This document shows positions 45,420 through 56,345 of a DNA stretch of 64,000 nucleotides, piece after piece. The DNA comes from Tolypeutes matacus (Eukaryota > Chordata > Mammalia > Cingulata > Chlamyphoridae): positions 1,771,685 through 1,835,684 of the forward strand of contig JAKSZT010020697.1 in the NCBI GenBank assembly GCA_026826555.1, given 5' to 3'. Under the pieces are notes generated by a model. It had not been told where the DNA came from. It saw only the letters and a program-made list of their open reading frames with translations, and did not search any database. Within the stretch, counting starts at the first letter, position 1. Each line of letters opens with the position of its first letter. The translations under genes and the position numbers were made by a program.

Positions 45420-46158
45420 GATTATGGGAACATGGCATTGGATTAGGCAGATAAGGCTCAGCTTTCTCACAAAAAAAAATGGAGGAAGAGCCAAAAGCTG
45501 CCCATGGGACATGCTTTGGGGGTCAGCAGACCAAGACAGTACTACACAACTCCTGGAGGGTGAGCGACAGAGATGAAAAAGTTGAAACAATAAACTGTGA
45601 GTTATTAAACCTCCTGACCCCTGGGAAGGACACCCCTCCCCAACCCTGAGATATTCAGTGTGGTTAAAACCCCTTTTTCATTGCAGCTGACTGAGAGTAG
45701 AACAGATGTCTTCTTCCATACCAGTTGTTACAAGGGAAAAGAGAGGGGGAGTTGGGGAGCTTTTTTCAGTGAATTTGGCCAACAGATCCCAATTTGAATA
45801 TCATCTCTGACCAGAAAAAAATAAAAGAAAACCTAGAGAGATAAACCTGCATAGAATGGTAAGGCAACAAATGTGATCTACTGGTCTGTCTGGAAACTAC
45901 ATGGACAAAACTGCTTTTAGAGCTCTCTTTACCATACACCTGGAAGAAAGTCTGCACCCCATTAGTGAGTCACTCACATGATTCTGGTAACCTTAGCTGG
46001 ATAATTTTAAAGACTTAGGATAAGTGAAACCAAATATGAAAGAAGAGCTGTAAAAATGATAACAATAAGCAAGAGAGAGAAATTGGCCATCGGAGTAAAT
46101 TCACCAACATATCAGATGCCTAGAAGTCAGCAAAAAATTACAAGTTATACTAGGACAT

Positions 46159-46174
46159 AGAAAGAGATGGCCCA
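46159..46174. repeat. L1-11 target duplication, left (16 bp)
   Basis: AGAAAGAGATGGCCCA, identical to 46541-46556. Confidence 0.9.
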
Positions 46175-46372
46175 CTAATTTCTTGGTCTATGGTTGGTGG
46201 CAAGGCTCCAGGATGTGTAAGTTCATTGAGGTTGGTGGGCCACACTGTGGGAGATGTTTGTGTGGGATGTGGTGGGAGGTGTGGGATGTGGTGAGAGGTG
46301 TGGGAGGTGGGCAACATGGGAATCCCAGTGGGTTCCGTGTAATATTTTAGGTAATCTAAGCACCTCTTAAAA

Positions 46373-46431
<59 letters not shown>

Positions 46432-46540
46432 CATTTTTGTAAGCAAATACACATATATGCATATATATTTATATATCATTTTACAAATGTTTGTATGTAT
46501 TGTGAGAATTTTGATTTTTACCCATAATAAAAAAAAAAAA
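46175..46540 (+). mobile_element. L1-11: short sense L1 3' end
   Basis: A 3' UTR terminus nearly identical to 350-660 of this window, with poly(A), is flanked by a perfect 16-bp duplication. It contains a pure (TA)n run at 46381-46430. It begins with about 10 bp not collinear with the L1 (46175-46184), which match the reverse complement of an L1 3' UTR stretch found at about 150-159, suggesting a very small 5' inversion. It lies inside ORF1 of L1-10 and is recent. Confidence 0.9.
46381..46430. repeat. (TA)n microsatellite
   Basis: About 25 TA units lie within the L1-11 3' UTR. The corresponding site in L1-1 (525-540) has only a few units, so the run expanded after insertion or differed in the source copy. 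Confidence 0.95.
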
Positions 46541-46556
46541 AGAAAGAGATGGCCCA
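46541..46556. repeat. L1-11 target duplication, right (16 bp)
   Basis: AGAAAGAGATGGCCCA, identical to 46159-46174. Confidence 0.9.
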
Positions 46557-46790
46557 GCCAAAGGAACAAACCACATATCCCAAAAAGATTCAGGATTTAA
46601 GACAATCAATGATGATCACACAAATCTCCTAGATCAATTTAAAGAATTGAAAGAAAATATGACTAAACAGATAAAGGATATTAAGAAGACACTGTGTGAG
46701 CATAAAGAACAATTTGAAAGTCTACAAAGAAAAGTAACAGACCTTGTGGGAATGAAAGACATGATGGATGAGATTAAAAATACATTAGAG
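46557..46790 (+). pseudogene. L1-10 ORF1 coiled-coil segment
   Basis: An open frame from 46647 encodes a heptad-rich segment (TKQIKDIKKTLCEHKEQFES and KVTDLVGMKDMMDEIKNTLE) typical of the L1 ORF1 N-terminal trimerisation coil. It reads out into the 5' UTR of L1-12 and stops. The downstream ORF1 codons are at 55104-55450. Confidence 0.8.
46776..46790. repeat. L1-12 target duplication, left (15 bp)
   Basis: AAAAATACATTAGAG matches AAAAATACGTTAGAG at 55089-55103 with one mismatch. Joining the flanks restores the order of L1 ORF1 coding segments. Confidence 0.8.
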
Positions 46791-48484
46791 GATGACTTCT
46801 TGGAAAATAGCATTGAAGTAGGTAGGCAGAGCCCAACTCTTTCACAAAAAAGGAGCAAATAAAGGGCAAGACCTTATCTGAGAGAGCTTCTTTGGATATA
46901 GATAGAATGGAAAAGTGCTTTGCATAATCCAGGAGGAAATGGACAGATAAAGAAGCCAAAGGAAAACTATGAGGTGTTTGCCCCTGTGGCTGGAAACAGT
47001 ACATATCTGCTGCTCACAGGGCAAGTAGTCATGGTGGTACCTCTGACTCACTGCTGTCAATGGAATGGGGGTACATTCTCTAGGAGTAAAAGTGGTATAA
47101 CAGAGGGTGGATAGTGGTTTCTTTGTGGTGAGTTTGGCCAGCTGAGCCCCCTTCAAAACTTGGAAGGGGTCCTGACCCATTGGGGAGAGGGGAGGGAGCA
47201 TCTGCTCAGGCAGGCTGTAATGCACAGCCTCCCAGGGAAAGAGGAACTTGATTAGCAAGGGGGAAGAGAAAGATGACTCATCCGCAGGGCTCTGGAAAAC
47301 TGTTAGACGTCCAAACCACCTGAGGGAAAGGGGATGGAGCCAGTTATGCTTTCTGAATCCTAATTAAACTGTGGAATCAGTTTAACCCAGTGAAGGAATA
47401 ACCACCTTGAATATAGGAGGTCTGAGGTTCAATTCCAAGGTCTCCTTAGAAAAGTGATCCAGAGACTGATCAGGAAGCCAGATGATACTTTATGACAGGG
47501 AACATATAGTCATTTTTGTTTGTTTGTTTGTTTTAGGTTTCTTTGGGTCTGTTATTTTTAAAGATTCCCTTTTCTCCCTTATTTTACTTGCTAAAACCGA
47601 GTACATCAACTACAGAGAGAGGTCACAAGGTGATTGATGGACCCTGGCAGCCTGAGAAGCTGCTTAGGGACCTAAGAAGAAAGGCTGTTATTTCTTGTTT
47701 TTATATTTAGCTGCTGTTTTGTCTCTTGTTAGTTGTGTTTCCCCTTTCTTTGTTTCCTTTTACCTATTTTTCTACCTACTTTATCTCTTTTCTTTCTTTC
47801 ATTTTCTATCTTCTGTTTTCTGTTGTTTTTCTTTCAATTAACCTCTATTGATTTGGCCTTCTATTTTTTGTTGTTTTTATTTTTATCTCTCTCTTTTCCT
47901 TTTCTCTCTCATTTTTTTCTTTTCTTTTTTCTTTTTCTATCTTTTCCTCTCTTCTCATCATTCTGGCCTTTTAATTTATTTTATATATTTTTTCTCTATT
48001 TTGTTTCTTATTTCAATTTTTCTATTCAAATTTTATTCTCATTCTTTGTACTTATGATTTTTACTCATGGTAACTATTTATTTTGCTAGGTCTTGTACAG
48101 TTCCTCTTCCACTTATTTTATTATTACTATTGTTCTTTTTCTCTTCTTATCTTTTTCTTTTTCTCTAGTCCTAATATATTTTTTCAAGGGAACACAGACA
48201 ACAGCCAGGATATAGAATAAGAGGAATGAAGTGTCAAAGAGAAGCCTTACCACTAACACAAAAACAGCAAGAAAATAAAACCCCAGTATAGAAAGAGAAG
48301 CTAACCAACCAAATAAGCCCATGAAGATAAACAGATGCCTAGAAACCAACAACAAATTACAAGCTATGCTAAGAAACAGGAAGACATGGTCCAGTCTAAT
48401 GAACAAACTAAAAAACAGGAGGTGATGCAGAACATGGAACAACTAATCAGAGATTTCCAAACATATATCATGAATCAACTTAAC
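46791..48484 (+). mobile_element. L1-12, 5' part: 5' UTR and ORF1 start
   Basis: The first bases resemble the L1-10 5' end. The 5' UTR runs to about 48335 and includes a pyrimidine-rich block (47700-48180) and a TTTG repeat (47515-47530). ORF1 N-terminal codons occupy about 48335-48484 and stop at CATGAATCAACTTA, where ORF2 sequence of another L1 (L1-13) begins. ORF1 resumes at about 53975 at the codons expected about 45 bp later. Confidence 0.7.
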
Positions 48485-50436
48485 ATTGAATGTTAATGGA
48501 TTAAATTTTTCAATCAAGAGATAAAGATGAGCAGAATGGATAAGGGAATATGCTACATCTCTGTGCTGTCTATAAGAGACACACTTTAGACCTAGGAACA
48601 CAGGGAGGCTGTAAGTGAATGGTTGGAAAATACTTTAATATGAAAACAATAACCAAAAATGAAGAGTAGCAGCTATACTAATATCAGACAAAATAGACTT
48701 TAAATGTGAAACTGTTGTAAAAGACAAAGGAGGACACTATATATTAATAAAAGGGATAATCTATCAAGAAGAAAGAACAATTAAAAACATTTATGTACCT
48801 AACCAGCATGTCTCAAAATACATGAGGCAAACATTGGAAAACAAAGTGGAGATATAGAAGCCTCTACAAATATAGTGAGGGATTTTAATGCTCGATTGTC
48901 GCCATTAGACAGGACATCTCAACAGAAGATCAATAAAGAAACAGAGACCTTGAATAATACATTAGAAGATCTGGATCTAATAGACATATACAGAGCAGTA
49001 CACCCAAAAACAGTGGTATATACTTTCTTCTCATGAACATATGGATCATTCTCCAGGATAGACCACATGCTAGACTACAAAACAAGTCTCAGGTAGTTGA
49101 GAAAATTGAAATTATACAAACTAATTTCTCTGAACACAATAGAATGAAGATGGAAATCAGTAAGGGGCAAAGAATCAGTTTAGGCACAAAGACATGGAAG
49201 TTAACACACTCTTAACAATCAGTGGGTCAAGGAAGAAATTGCAAAAGGAATCAATAACTATCTTGAAACAAATGAAAATAACAATGCAACGTATCAAAAC
49301 CTATGGGATGCAACAAAAGCTTTACTGAGAGGGAAATTTACAGCCATAAATGCCTACATTGAAAAAGAAGCAAGTGCTAAAATCAAAGACCAAACTGCAT
49401 GCTGGGAAGAATTATAAAAAGAACAACAACTAATCCTAAATCAAGTAGAAAGAAGGAAATAACAAAGACTAGAGCAGAGCTAAATGAAATTGAAAAATAA
49501 AGAAGGCACTAGAAAAAGTAAGCAAAACCAAAAGCTGGTTCGAAGAGATTTAAAAAATTGAGACACCCTTAGCTAGACTAAAAAAGAAAAAGATAGAGAA
49601 TATGCAAATACATAAAATAAGAAATGAGGAATGGGATATCACCATTGACCCCACAGAAATAAATAGTATCATAAGAGGATATTTTATAAAATTGTATGCC
49701 AACAAGATGGATAATTTAGAGAAAATGGACAAATTCCTAGAAACACACAAGCAGCTTACATTGATGAAAGAAGAAATTGATGAACTCAACAGACCAATAA
49801 CAAGTAATGAAATTGAATTAGTCATCAAAAACCTCCCAACAATGAAGAGTCAAGGACCAGATGGCTTCACAGGTAAATGCTACCAAATATTTCAGAAAGA
49901 ACTAACACCAATCCTGAGTAAACTCTTCCAAAGTAAAAGTAGAGGTTATGTCACCTAACTCATTCTATGCTGCCATCATGCTAATATCAAAGCCAAAGAT
50001 GCCACAAGGAAGGAAAACTATAAGCCAATCACTCTAATGAGCCTAGATGCTAAAATCTTCAACAAAATACTTGCTAACTGTATTCAACAACACATCAAAT
50101 GAGCTATACACCATGATCAATGTTGGTTTCATTCCTGATATGTAAGGAGGGATAAACATAAGAAAAGAAATCAATGTAATACACCACATTAATAGAGGAG
50201 AAGAAAATAAATCACATGATCATCCCTATAGATGCAGAAAATGCAGCACCCTTTTATGATTTAAAAAATCACTTTAAAAATAGGAATAGAAGAAAACCTC
50301 CTCAATATGATGATAAAGAGTACATATGAAAAACACACACATATTCAATAGTGAAATCCTAAAATCTGTCCCTCTAACATCTGGAACAACACAAGGATCA
50401 CAATGTCTGTCACTGATCTTATTTAACAATGTGTTA

Positions 50437-50451
50437 GAAATACTTGCTTGA
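50437..50451. repeat. L1-14 target duplication, left
   Basis: GAAATACTTGCTTGA matches GAAATACCTGCTTGA at 51238-51252 with one mismatch. Confidence 0.82.
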
Positions 50452-51237
50452 CTCCTACTCTATAGCTCATTGGACCCACCCAGGACAGCTGGGGGGAGAT
50501 GATGATGGACAATGGATGTCCCAGAGAATGGAGAGAGTCTGCAGCTGCAGGCAGAACAATCCCATCCATCTTCCCCATGGGATATAAGGCCCCTCTCAAT
50601 TGGAGGTGAATTAGACATCACCATCCCGGACTCCTCAGGATGGGGGGGGAAGAGCTATGGACTAGAGTGGATTTACTTGTATTCTACTATAGACATATTG
50701 TGATTCAAGGAATGGAAGAAATTACAACATTGATAGGGAGCCAGTGACCACTGGAGGCTCTGGGGACAGGGACAAGGAAAAGCAATTGTAATACAGGGGC
50801 TTTTTTGGGACTGGGGAATTGTCCTGAGTGACATTGCAATGACAGATATAGGCCATTTTATATCATCATATAACATGCAGAACTAGGTGGGAGAGAGTGT
50901 GGTCTATAATGTGAACTATGGTTCATGCTTAATGGCAAAGCCCCAGGTTATGTTTATCATTTGCAATTAATCTGCCCCACTAATGAAGGATGTTAATGTG
51001 GAAGGTTGTTGAAGGTGTGGGACATGGGGTGTATGGGAATCCCTATATTTTTTGTGTAATATTTATTTAATCTAAGTATCTTTAAAAAATATTAATAATA
51101 ATTTTTAAAAATTAAAGACCACAGAAATTAAAAAGAAAGAAAGAAAAGAGAAGAAAGAAGGAAGGAAGGGAGGGAGGGAGGGAGGGAGGGAGGGAGGGAG
51201 GAAGGAAGACCTTTGCATTAATTAGAGAAAAAAAAGA
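50452..51237 (+). mobile_element. L1-14: short sense L1 3' end in L1-13
   Basis: About 630 bp of 3' UTR, collinear with the end of L1-1 in sense orientation, are followed by a tail that has become a purine microsatellite (51131-51210) plus about 27 bp. A near-perfect 15-bp duplication flanks it, and the L1-13 reverse transcriptase reading resumes after it. It is the innermost element of the nest. Confidence 0.85.
51131..51210 (+). repeat. Purine microsatellite (AAAG)n to (GGGA)n
   Basis: AAAG-type units grade into GGAA and then about nine GGGA units. The tract sits at the tail of L1-14, so it most likely grew from the poly(A) tail. Confidence 0.9.
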
Positions 51238-51252
51238 GAAATACCTGCTTGA
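51238..51252. repeat. L1-14 target duplication, right
   Basis: GAAATACCTGCTTGA; see 50437-50451. Confidence 0.82.
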
Positions 51253-53974
51253 ACACTTAAGCAAGAAAAAGAAATAAAATGCATCTAAATTGGAAAGGAA
51301 GAAGTAAAAATCTCACTATTTGCTGATGACATGTTCCTATACATAGAAAGCCCTGAGAAATCTACAACAGAGTTTCTAGAACTTATAAATGAGTTCACTG
51401 ATGTGGCAGGTTATAAGATTAATGTGCAAAATTTGGTAGCATTATAGTACACCAATAATGAGCAATTTGAGGAGGAAATCTAGAAAAAAATTCCATTTAC
51501 AACAGCAACTAAAAGAATCAAATACCTAGGAATAAATGTAACTAAAGATGTAAAAGACCTGTAGGAAGAAAACTACACAACCCTGTTCAAGGAAATCAAA
51601 AAGACCTAAATAAATGGAAGAATATTCCCTATTCATGGATGAGAAGACCAAACATCATTAAGATGGCTTCCGACCCAAACTGACTTACAGATTTATCACA
51701 ATTCCCTCAAAAATTACAATAACATTTTTTTCTGAATTGGAAAAGCTAACTGTGAAATTTATTTGGAAAGGCAAGAGGCCCTGACTAGCCAAAGACATAT
51801 TTAAAAAGAAAAATGAAATCGGAGGAATCACACTACCTGACTTTAAAGCATACTACAAATCTACAGTGGTCAAAACTGCATCGTATAGGCACAAGGATAG
51901 ACATAATGACAAGTGGAACAAAACTGAGAGTTCTGCTATAGATCCTCACATATATGGTTAACTGATTTTCAACAAGGCCACCAAGCCCACTCATCTGAGA
52001 AAGAATGGCCTCTTCAACAAATGGTGCTTAGAGAACTGGATATCCATATCCAAAAGAATGAAAGAGGAAAACCACATCACATCTTATAAAAAATTAACTC
52101 AAGATGGATCATTGATCTAAATATAAGAGCCAAGACCATTAAGAGCTTGGGGGATAATATAGGGAAGCACCTACAATTTCCTGCAGTATGAAATGGTTTC
52201 ATTAATTTTACACTCAAAGCATGAGCAAGGAAAGAAAAAATAGATAAACGGGACCTCCTCAAAATTAAAAACTTTTACACTTCAAAGGAGTTTGTCAAGA
52301 AAGTGAAATGGTAATCATCTATCTGATATGGTCTGAATATCCAGCATATATGAAGAATTTTTACATCTCAAAAATAAAAAGATAAAGAACCCTTTAAAAA
52401 AATAGGTAAGTGATTTGAATAGACACTTCTTCAAAGAAGAAATACAAATGACTAAAATGCACATGAAAAGATGCTAAACATCATTAGCTATTAGGGAAAT
52501 GCAAATCAAATCTACAATGAGATATCATCTTACACCCATTAGGCTGGTGCCTATTTAAAATCAGAGGACTATAGGTGTTGGAGAGGATGTGGAGGAAAGG
52601 GAACCCTTATCCACTACCGGTGAGAATGTATAATGTGCAGTCATTGTGGAAGACAGTTTGGTGGTTCCTCAGGAAGCTTAATCTAGAACTGCCATATAAT
52701 CCAGCAATCCCTCTGCTGGGTATATATCCATAAGTATTGAAAGAAGGGACACAAACAGATACATGCATATGTTCATGTTCATAGTGGTATTATATACTAT
52801 TGCCAAAAGTCAGAAACAACCCAAATGTCCATCAACAGATGAATGGATAAGCAAACTGTGGTATACATACAATGGAATATTATTCAGTTGTAAGAAAGAA
52901 TGCAGTATTAACACATGGGATAACATGGATGAATCTTGAATACCTTATGTTGAGTGAAGCAAGCCAGGTACTGAATGACAAATATTACGTGACCTCACTG
53001 ATATAAATTAAACAAACTAAGCAGACTTACAGAACTAGAATCTATAAGATAGGTTTACAGGAGACAGAAAGGGAATGGAGGGTTGTGAGCCAATGCCACT
53101 ATGGGCAAAATTTGTGATAAGGTGGAAGGATATAGTTGTGCATTGGTTGGGCATATCAGTGGAGTAGTGATGCTATTGGTTTCAGCAGTGCTGATCTGTG
53201 AGGGGGTAGTTGGGAGGAGTTTGGTTGGATTATCCATGGAACTAGGGAAAAGGATCAGGCAAAGAAGCAAGTGGACTCTGGGGGTCTGCCAGTTTGTTGT
53301 TAAAACTTCAACATTGGGAATGTTCTTTTCACAAGCCTGTCAGGGGAGGGTTTCCTGATGTAAGGTGTTGGGTGTGGGGTTCATACAAGAGAGGGCATAC
53401 CTGTGGCATGCTTCTATGGAATATGTAAGTTTCCATCTTGTGCATTATATCAGTGAGTGGAAGCCCACATAATAAATAAGAAAATATTAAACTCCCATCC
53501 TCGGAGTCCTACTATGTTCTCAAATAAAGCAGCAAGTGTTGCTCAAGAACATAGGTAGTGCTTAATAAAAGAAAACAGACCAATATATCAAGCCATCAAT
53601 ATTATTGCAAGTAAATATGAATCTTATTCACAAAGAGTGAAACAGTGGATACCATAGGTCCTGAAGGGTGGGGGAGTGAAAAACAGAATAGATGGAACAT
53701 AGGGCATTTTTAGGGCATTAAATCTTACAATAATGGATACAGGCAATTTCAAATTTTGTAAAAATTTATAAAAGGGTATGGTCCAAAATATAAACCATAA
53801 TGTTAGTCTTTGACCATGGTTAGTAGCAATGCTTCAATATTTATACATCAATTGTAAAAAATGTACCATCCACATGTAAAATGTTATTAATATAGGTGAG
53901 GGGAAAAGGGTATACGGGAATCCCCTATATTCTGTACAGGACTTTACTGTAACCTAAAACTTCTTTGAAGATAA

Positions 53975-55088
53975 AATGAAAAAAATAAGATACTGGGGGA
54001 ATATACAGAAGAAAATGTCACTGAACATACAAGACAACAGATCTTACAGTGACGAAAGACATAATGTCAAAAATTATCTTTATTATTTCAAATATTTTCA
54101 ATTTTTGTACTGTTATAATTAAAATTATCATTATTTCATGTTTTATTAATTTCATTTGGATTTTGTCGGACTCATTTTTGAAGAGGTTATGGCTCCTGAG
54201 GGCCATAGAGATGTCCAGACACTATAACCATTACAGACAGATCAGGAGTTTGGTGCCTTGCCAGTTGGCCCTACTTTGGAATTTACACTCCCCAGTTTGA
54301 CAGAGTTGGACTCAGTTTTGTTTTCCCTACACATGGCTCTTCTGCCCCTTCAATTTGAACCTATAGTTAACACTATACTTGATAGGTGAATGTCCAAGAG
54401 ACTTAAATCTTTGGGCTGTGCATGTGCCAGCTGGGACCTGAATCTCAACAGAGTTGCAACACCTACTCTCCAGTTCATTGCACTCATCCAGGATAACTAA
54501 CAAAGAGATAATGGACAACACCAAACCCAATGAACAAAAAAAGCCTGCAACTGCAAACTATATAGCTCCATCCATCTGTCCCGTGGGATCTAAGCACTTT
54601 TTCAATTAGAAGCAGAATAGGCATCACCATACCAGAATCCTCAGGAATGGGGAATGAAAGATGGACCAGAATAGACTTACTGGCTTTCTATTATAGACTT
54701 ACTGTTATTCTAGCTATGGAAGAACTTTTATCATTTATGTGGAAACAGTGGCCACCAGAGGTTCTGAGAAGAGGAAGAAGGAAATTCATATAATATAGGG
54801 GCATTTTCAAGACTTTGGGATTTTCCTGAATGATGTTGCAAAGATGGATACCATATATTTTATCATAACTAAGAAAATGTGTGGGACAGAGTATAAACTA
54901 TAATGCATACTAGTGGTAATGCTCCAATATGTGTTCATCAATTGTGATGAATGTACCACACTAATGAAGGATGCTATTAATGTGTTGGAGGGGTAAGGAG
55001 TGGGATATATGGGAATCCCCTATATTTTTTATGTAACACATATATAAAGTATTTAATAATAATAATAATAATGTATTATGATATACAG
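53975..55088 (+). mobile_element. L1-12, 3' part: ORF1 remnant and 3' UTR
   Basis: The ORF1 codons after those at 48484 are at 53975-54065 (GGGGGAATATACAGAAG aligns with the L1-5 segment near 18430). The sequence then passes to an older-type L1 3' UTR (about 54100-55075), so the rest of ORF1 and all of ORF2 are missing. The end is an (AAT)n-rich tail followed by the 15-bp duplication. The part at 54066-54180 is AT-rich and unassigned. Confidence 0.62.
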
Positions 55089-55103
55089 AAAAATACGTTA
55101 GAG
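55089..55103. repeat. L1-12 target duplication, right (15 bp)
   Basis: AAAAATACGTTAGAG; see 46776-46790. Confidence 0.8.
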
Positions 55104-55450
55104 ATACATAAGAGCAGATTTGAACTGTTTCAAGACAGAATTGGTGATTTCAAAGACAGCACATCTGAACTGGAAAAAGCAGGAAAACAGAAAGAGAAGA
55201 GAAAGAAAAGAGTGGAACAGCATCAGGGAACTGAATGACAATGAAAATTCAAAAACATACACATTTTTGGTGTCCCAGAAGGAGAAGAGAATGTAAAAGG
55301 GATGGAAAGAATATTTGATGAAATAAAGACTGAGAAGAAACCTCCCATTATAAAAGACATAAATATCAATATCCAAGAAGGACAACATACCCTAAACAGA
55401 ATAAACCTGAATAGACCTACCCTGAGACCCCTACTATTCAAAATGACAAA
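55104..55450 (+). pseudogene. L1-10, resumed ORF1 segment
   Basis: It reads on from 46790: the end of the coiled coil (AGATTTGAACTG..., which aligns with the L1-5 segment near 18545), then the RNA-recognition region with a PEGEE-like stretch near 55275 and the NRINLNRP-like motif near 55400. Stops are present. It is cut at 55450 by an LTR element; later L1-10 parts are not seen beyond that element. Confidence 0.75.
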
Positions 55451-55984
55451 TGTGGCAGCTTAATATTGTTTATGAATTCCAAAAATAGATATTGAATTGT
55501 GTTCATAAACGTGTCTGTTCCTCTGGGTGTATTAGATTCAGAAGTTTCACTTTTACTCTACTAAATGAAAATTAGGGCTTTTATTTGTCCACATCATTAG
55601 GGTGACTCAGCTTGATGTCTCCCCTTTGTGGGCTATATAAATGGATGCTCACTCAAAGACAGGGAAGTAAATACATGGAGAAGAACACAGAGTGTTTAGT
55701 TTTGGATGCTGGAGCCCAGGGGAAACAGATTAGCCTTATGCTAGTTTACAGCTGAGATTGGAAGAAGCTGGGAACATGGAGCCTTAGGAGGAAGAGGAAG
55801 TCTGAATCCTCGCAGATACCAGCAGCCATCTTGCTCAAATATGTGGCAATAGACTGGTGACAGAAGTAACTTTTTACCCTTTATGTTGTTGTGATTGTAA
55901 GCTTCTACCCCAAATAAACACCCTTTATAAAAGCCAACAGATTTCTGGTACTTGACATCAGCATTCCTTTGGCTAACTAAAACA
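55451..55984 (+). repeat. 5' LTR of the older element
   Basis: About 534 bp with TG...CA ends. A TATA-like CTATATAAATGG lies near 55632, and AAATAAACACCC (polyadenylation signal) near 55913. Confidence 0.85.
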
Positions 55985-56027
55985 AATTTGGTACCAAAAG
56001 TGGGGTCTTGCTTTTGTAATTACCAAA

Positions 56028-56315
56028 ATGCTGGAACAGTTTTATAAATGGGTAAGGGATATTTTTTGGAGAAATTGTGAGATGCTTGATGGAAAAAGCC
56101 TAGATTGCTTTGAAGACACTGTTAGAAGTAATATGAAGCCTAAAGTTATTTTTGATAAGGACTTAGAAGAAAATAATTTTAAGATATTTGATATAAAATG
56201 CCTAGAGTGCCTTGAAGAGACTGCAGGTAGGAATATGGACATTAAAGAGACTTTTTATGAGGCCTTGGAAGTAAATGATGGAACTACTATTGGAAACTGG
56301 AGGAAAGAAGTTTAA
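56028..56315 (+). pseudogene. Gag-like ORF fragment, older LTR element
   Basis: It starts at the ATG equivalent to 27502 and shares the RFYKWVRGIFWRNCEML-type N-terminus. It ends by frameshift at 56315, after about 95 codons. The partly repeated ECLEETAGRNMDIKETF and DCFEDTVRSNMKPK stretches suggest an internal duplication relative to the younger copy. Confidence 0.7.
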
Positions 56316-56345
56316 AACTGTGTTTTAAAATTGTGGAGAACTTAT

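Larger units (their letters stand above)
45415..46790 (+). mobile_element. L1-10, 5' part: outermost sense L1 of the nest
   Basis: The 5' UTR starts near GGATTATGGGAACATGGC and is shorter (about 700 bp) than that of L1-5. ORF1 sequence begins near 46110 and continues after the L1-11 insertion through the coiled coil (46557-46790). L1-12 interrupts it at 46790. L1-10 resumes at 55089 with the next ORF1 codons in correct order. Confidence 0.75.
48485..53006 (+). pseudogene. L1-13 ORF2, broken and interrupted
   Basis: The endonuclease region is at 48500-49400 (broken; motif SEHNRMKMEISKGQR near 49130). The linker and reverse transcriptase start are at 49602-49958 (KSQGPDGFTGKCYQIFQKELTP). The core passes through the L1-14 insertion. 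The catalytic motif FADDM is intact at about 51319-51333, followed by FLYIE. Thumb, C-terminal and Cys-rich regions extend to 53006. Many stops and frameshifts mean no functional protein is possible. Confidence 0.85.
48485..53974 (+). mobile_element. L1-13: sense L1, 5'-truncated at the ORF2 start
   Basis: It begins with the first ORF2 codons (ACATTGAATGTTAATGG) and runs through endonuclease, reverse transcriptase and C-terminal domain to a TAA at 53004-53006. A ~970-bp 3' UTR and an A-rich tail end near 53974. It is interrupted by L1-14 (50452-51237). It has the shorter 3' UTR type, unlike L1-2, L1-4 and L1-6. No target duplication was found. A rearrangement within L1-12 is the alternative to a nested insertion. 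Confidence 0.7.
55451..56345 (+). mobile_element. Older MaLR/ERVL-type LTR element, one LTR plus internal stub
   Basis: The LTR runs from TGTGGCAG (55451) to CTAAAACA (55984). A tRNA-Leu-like primer site at 55989-56005 and an internal region homologous to 27456-27710 follow, ending near 56345. A 95-codon frame from the ATG at 56028 matches the start of the gag-like ORF and carries a roughly 30-codon extra segment (56130-56220). It is more diverged than 26957-29601. No 3' LTR is present. Confidence 0.85.
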
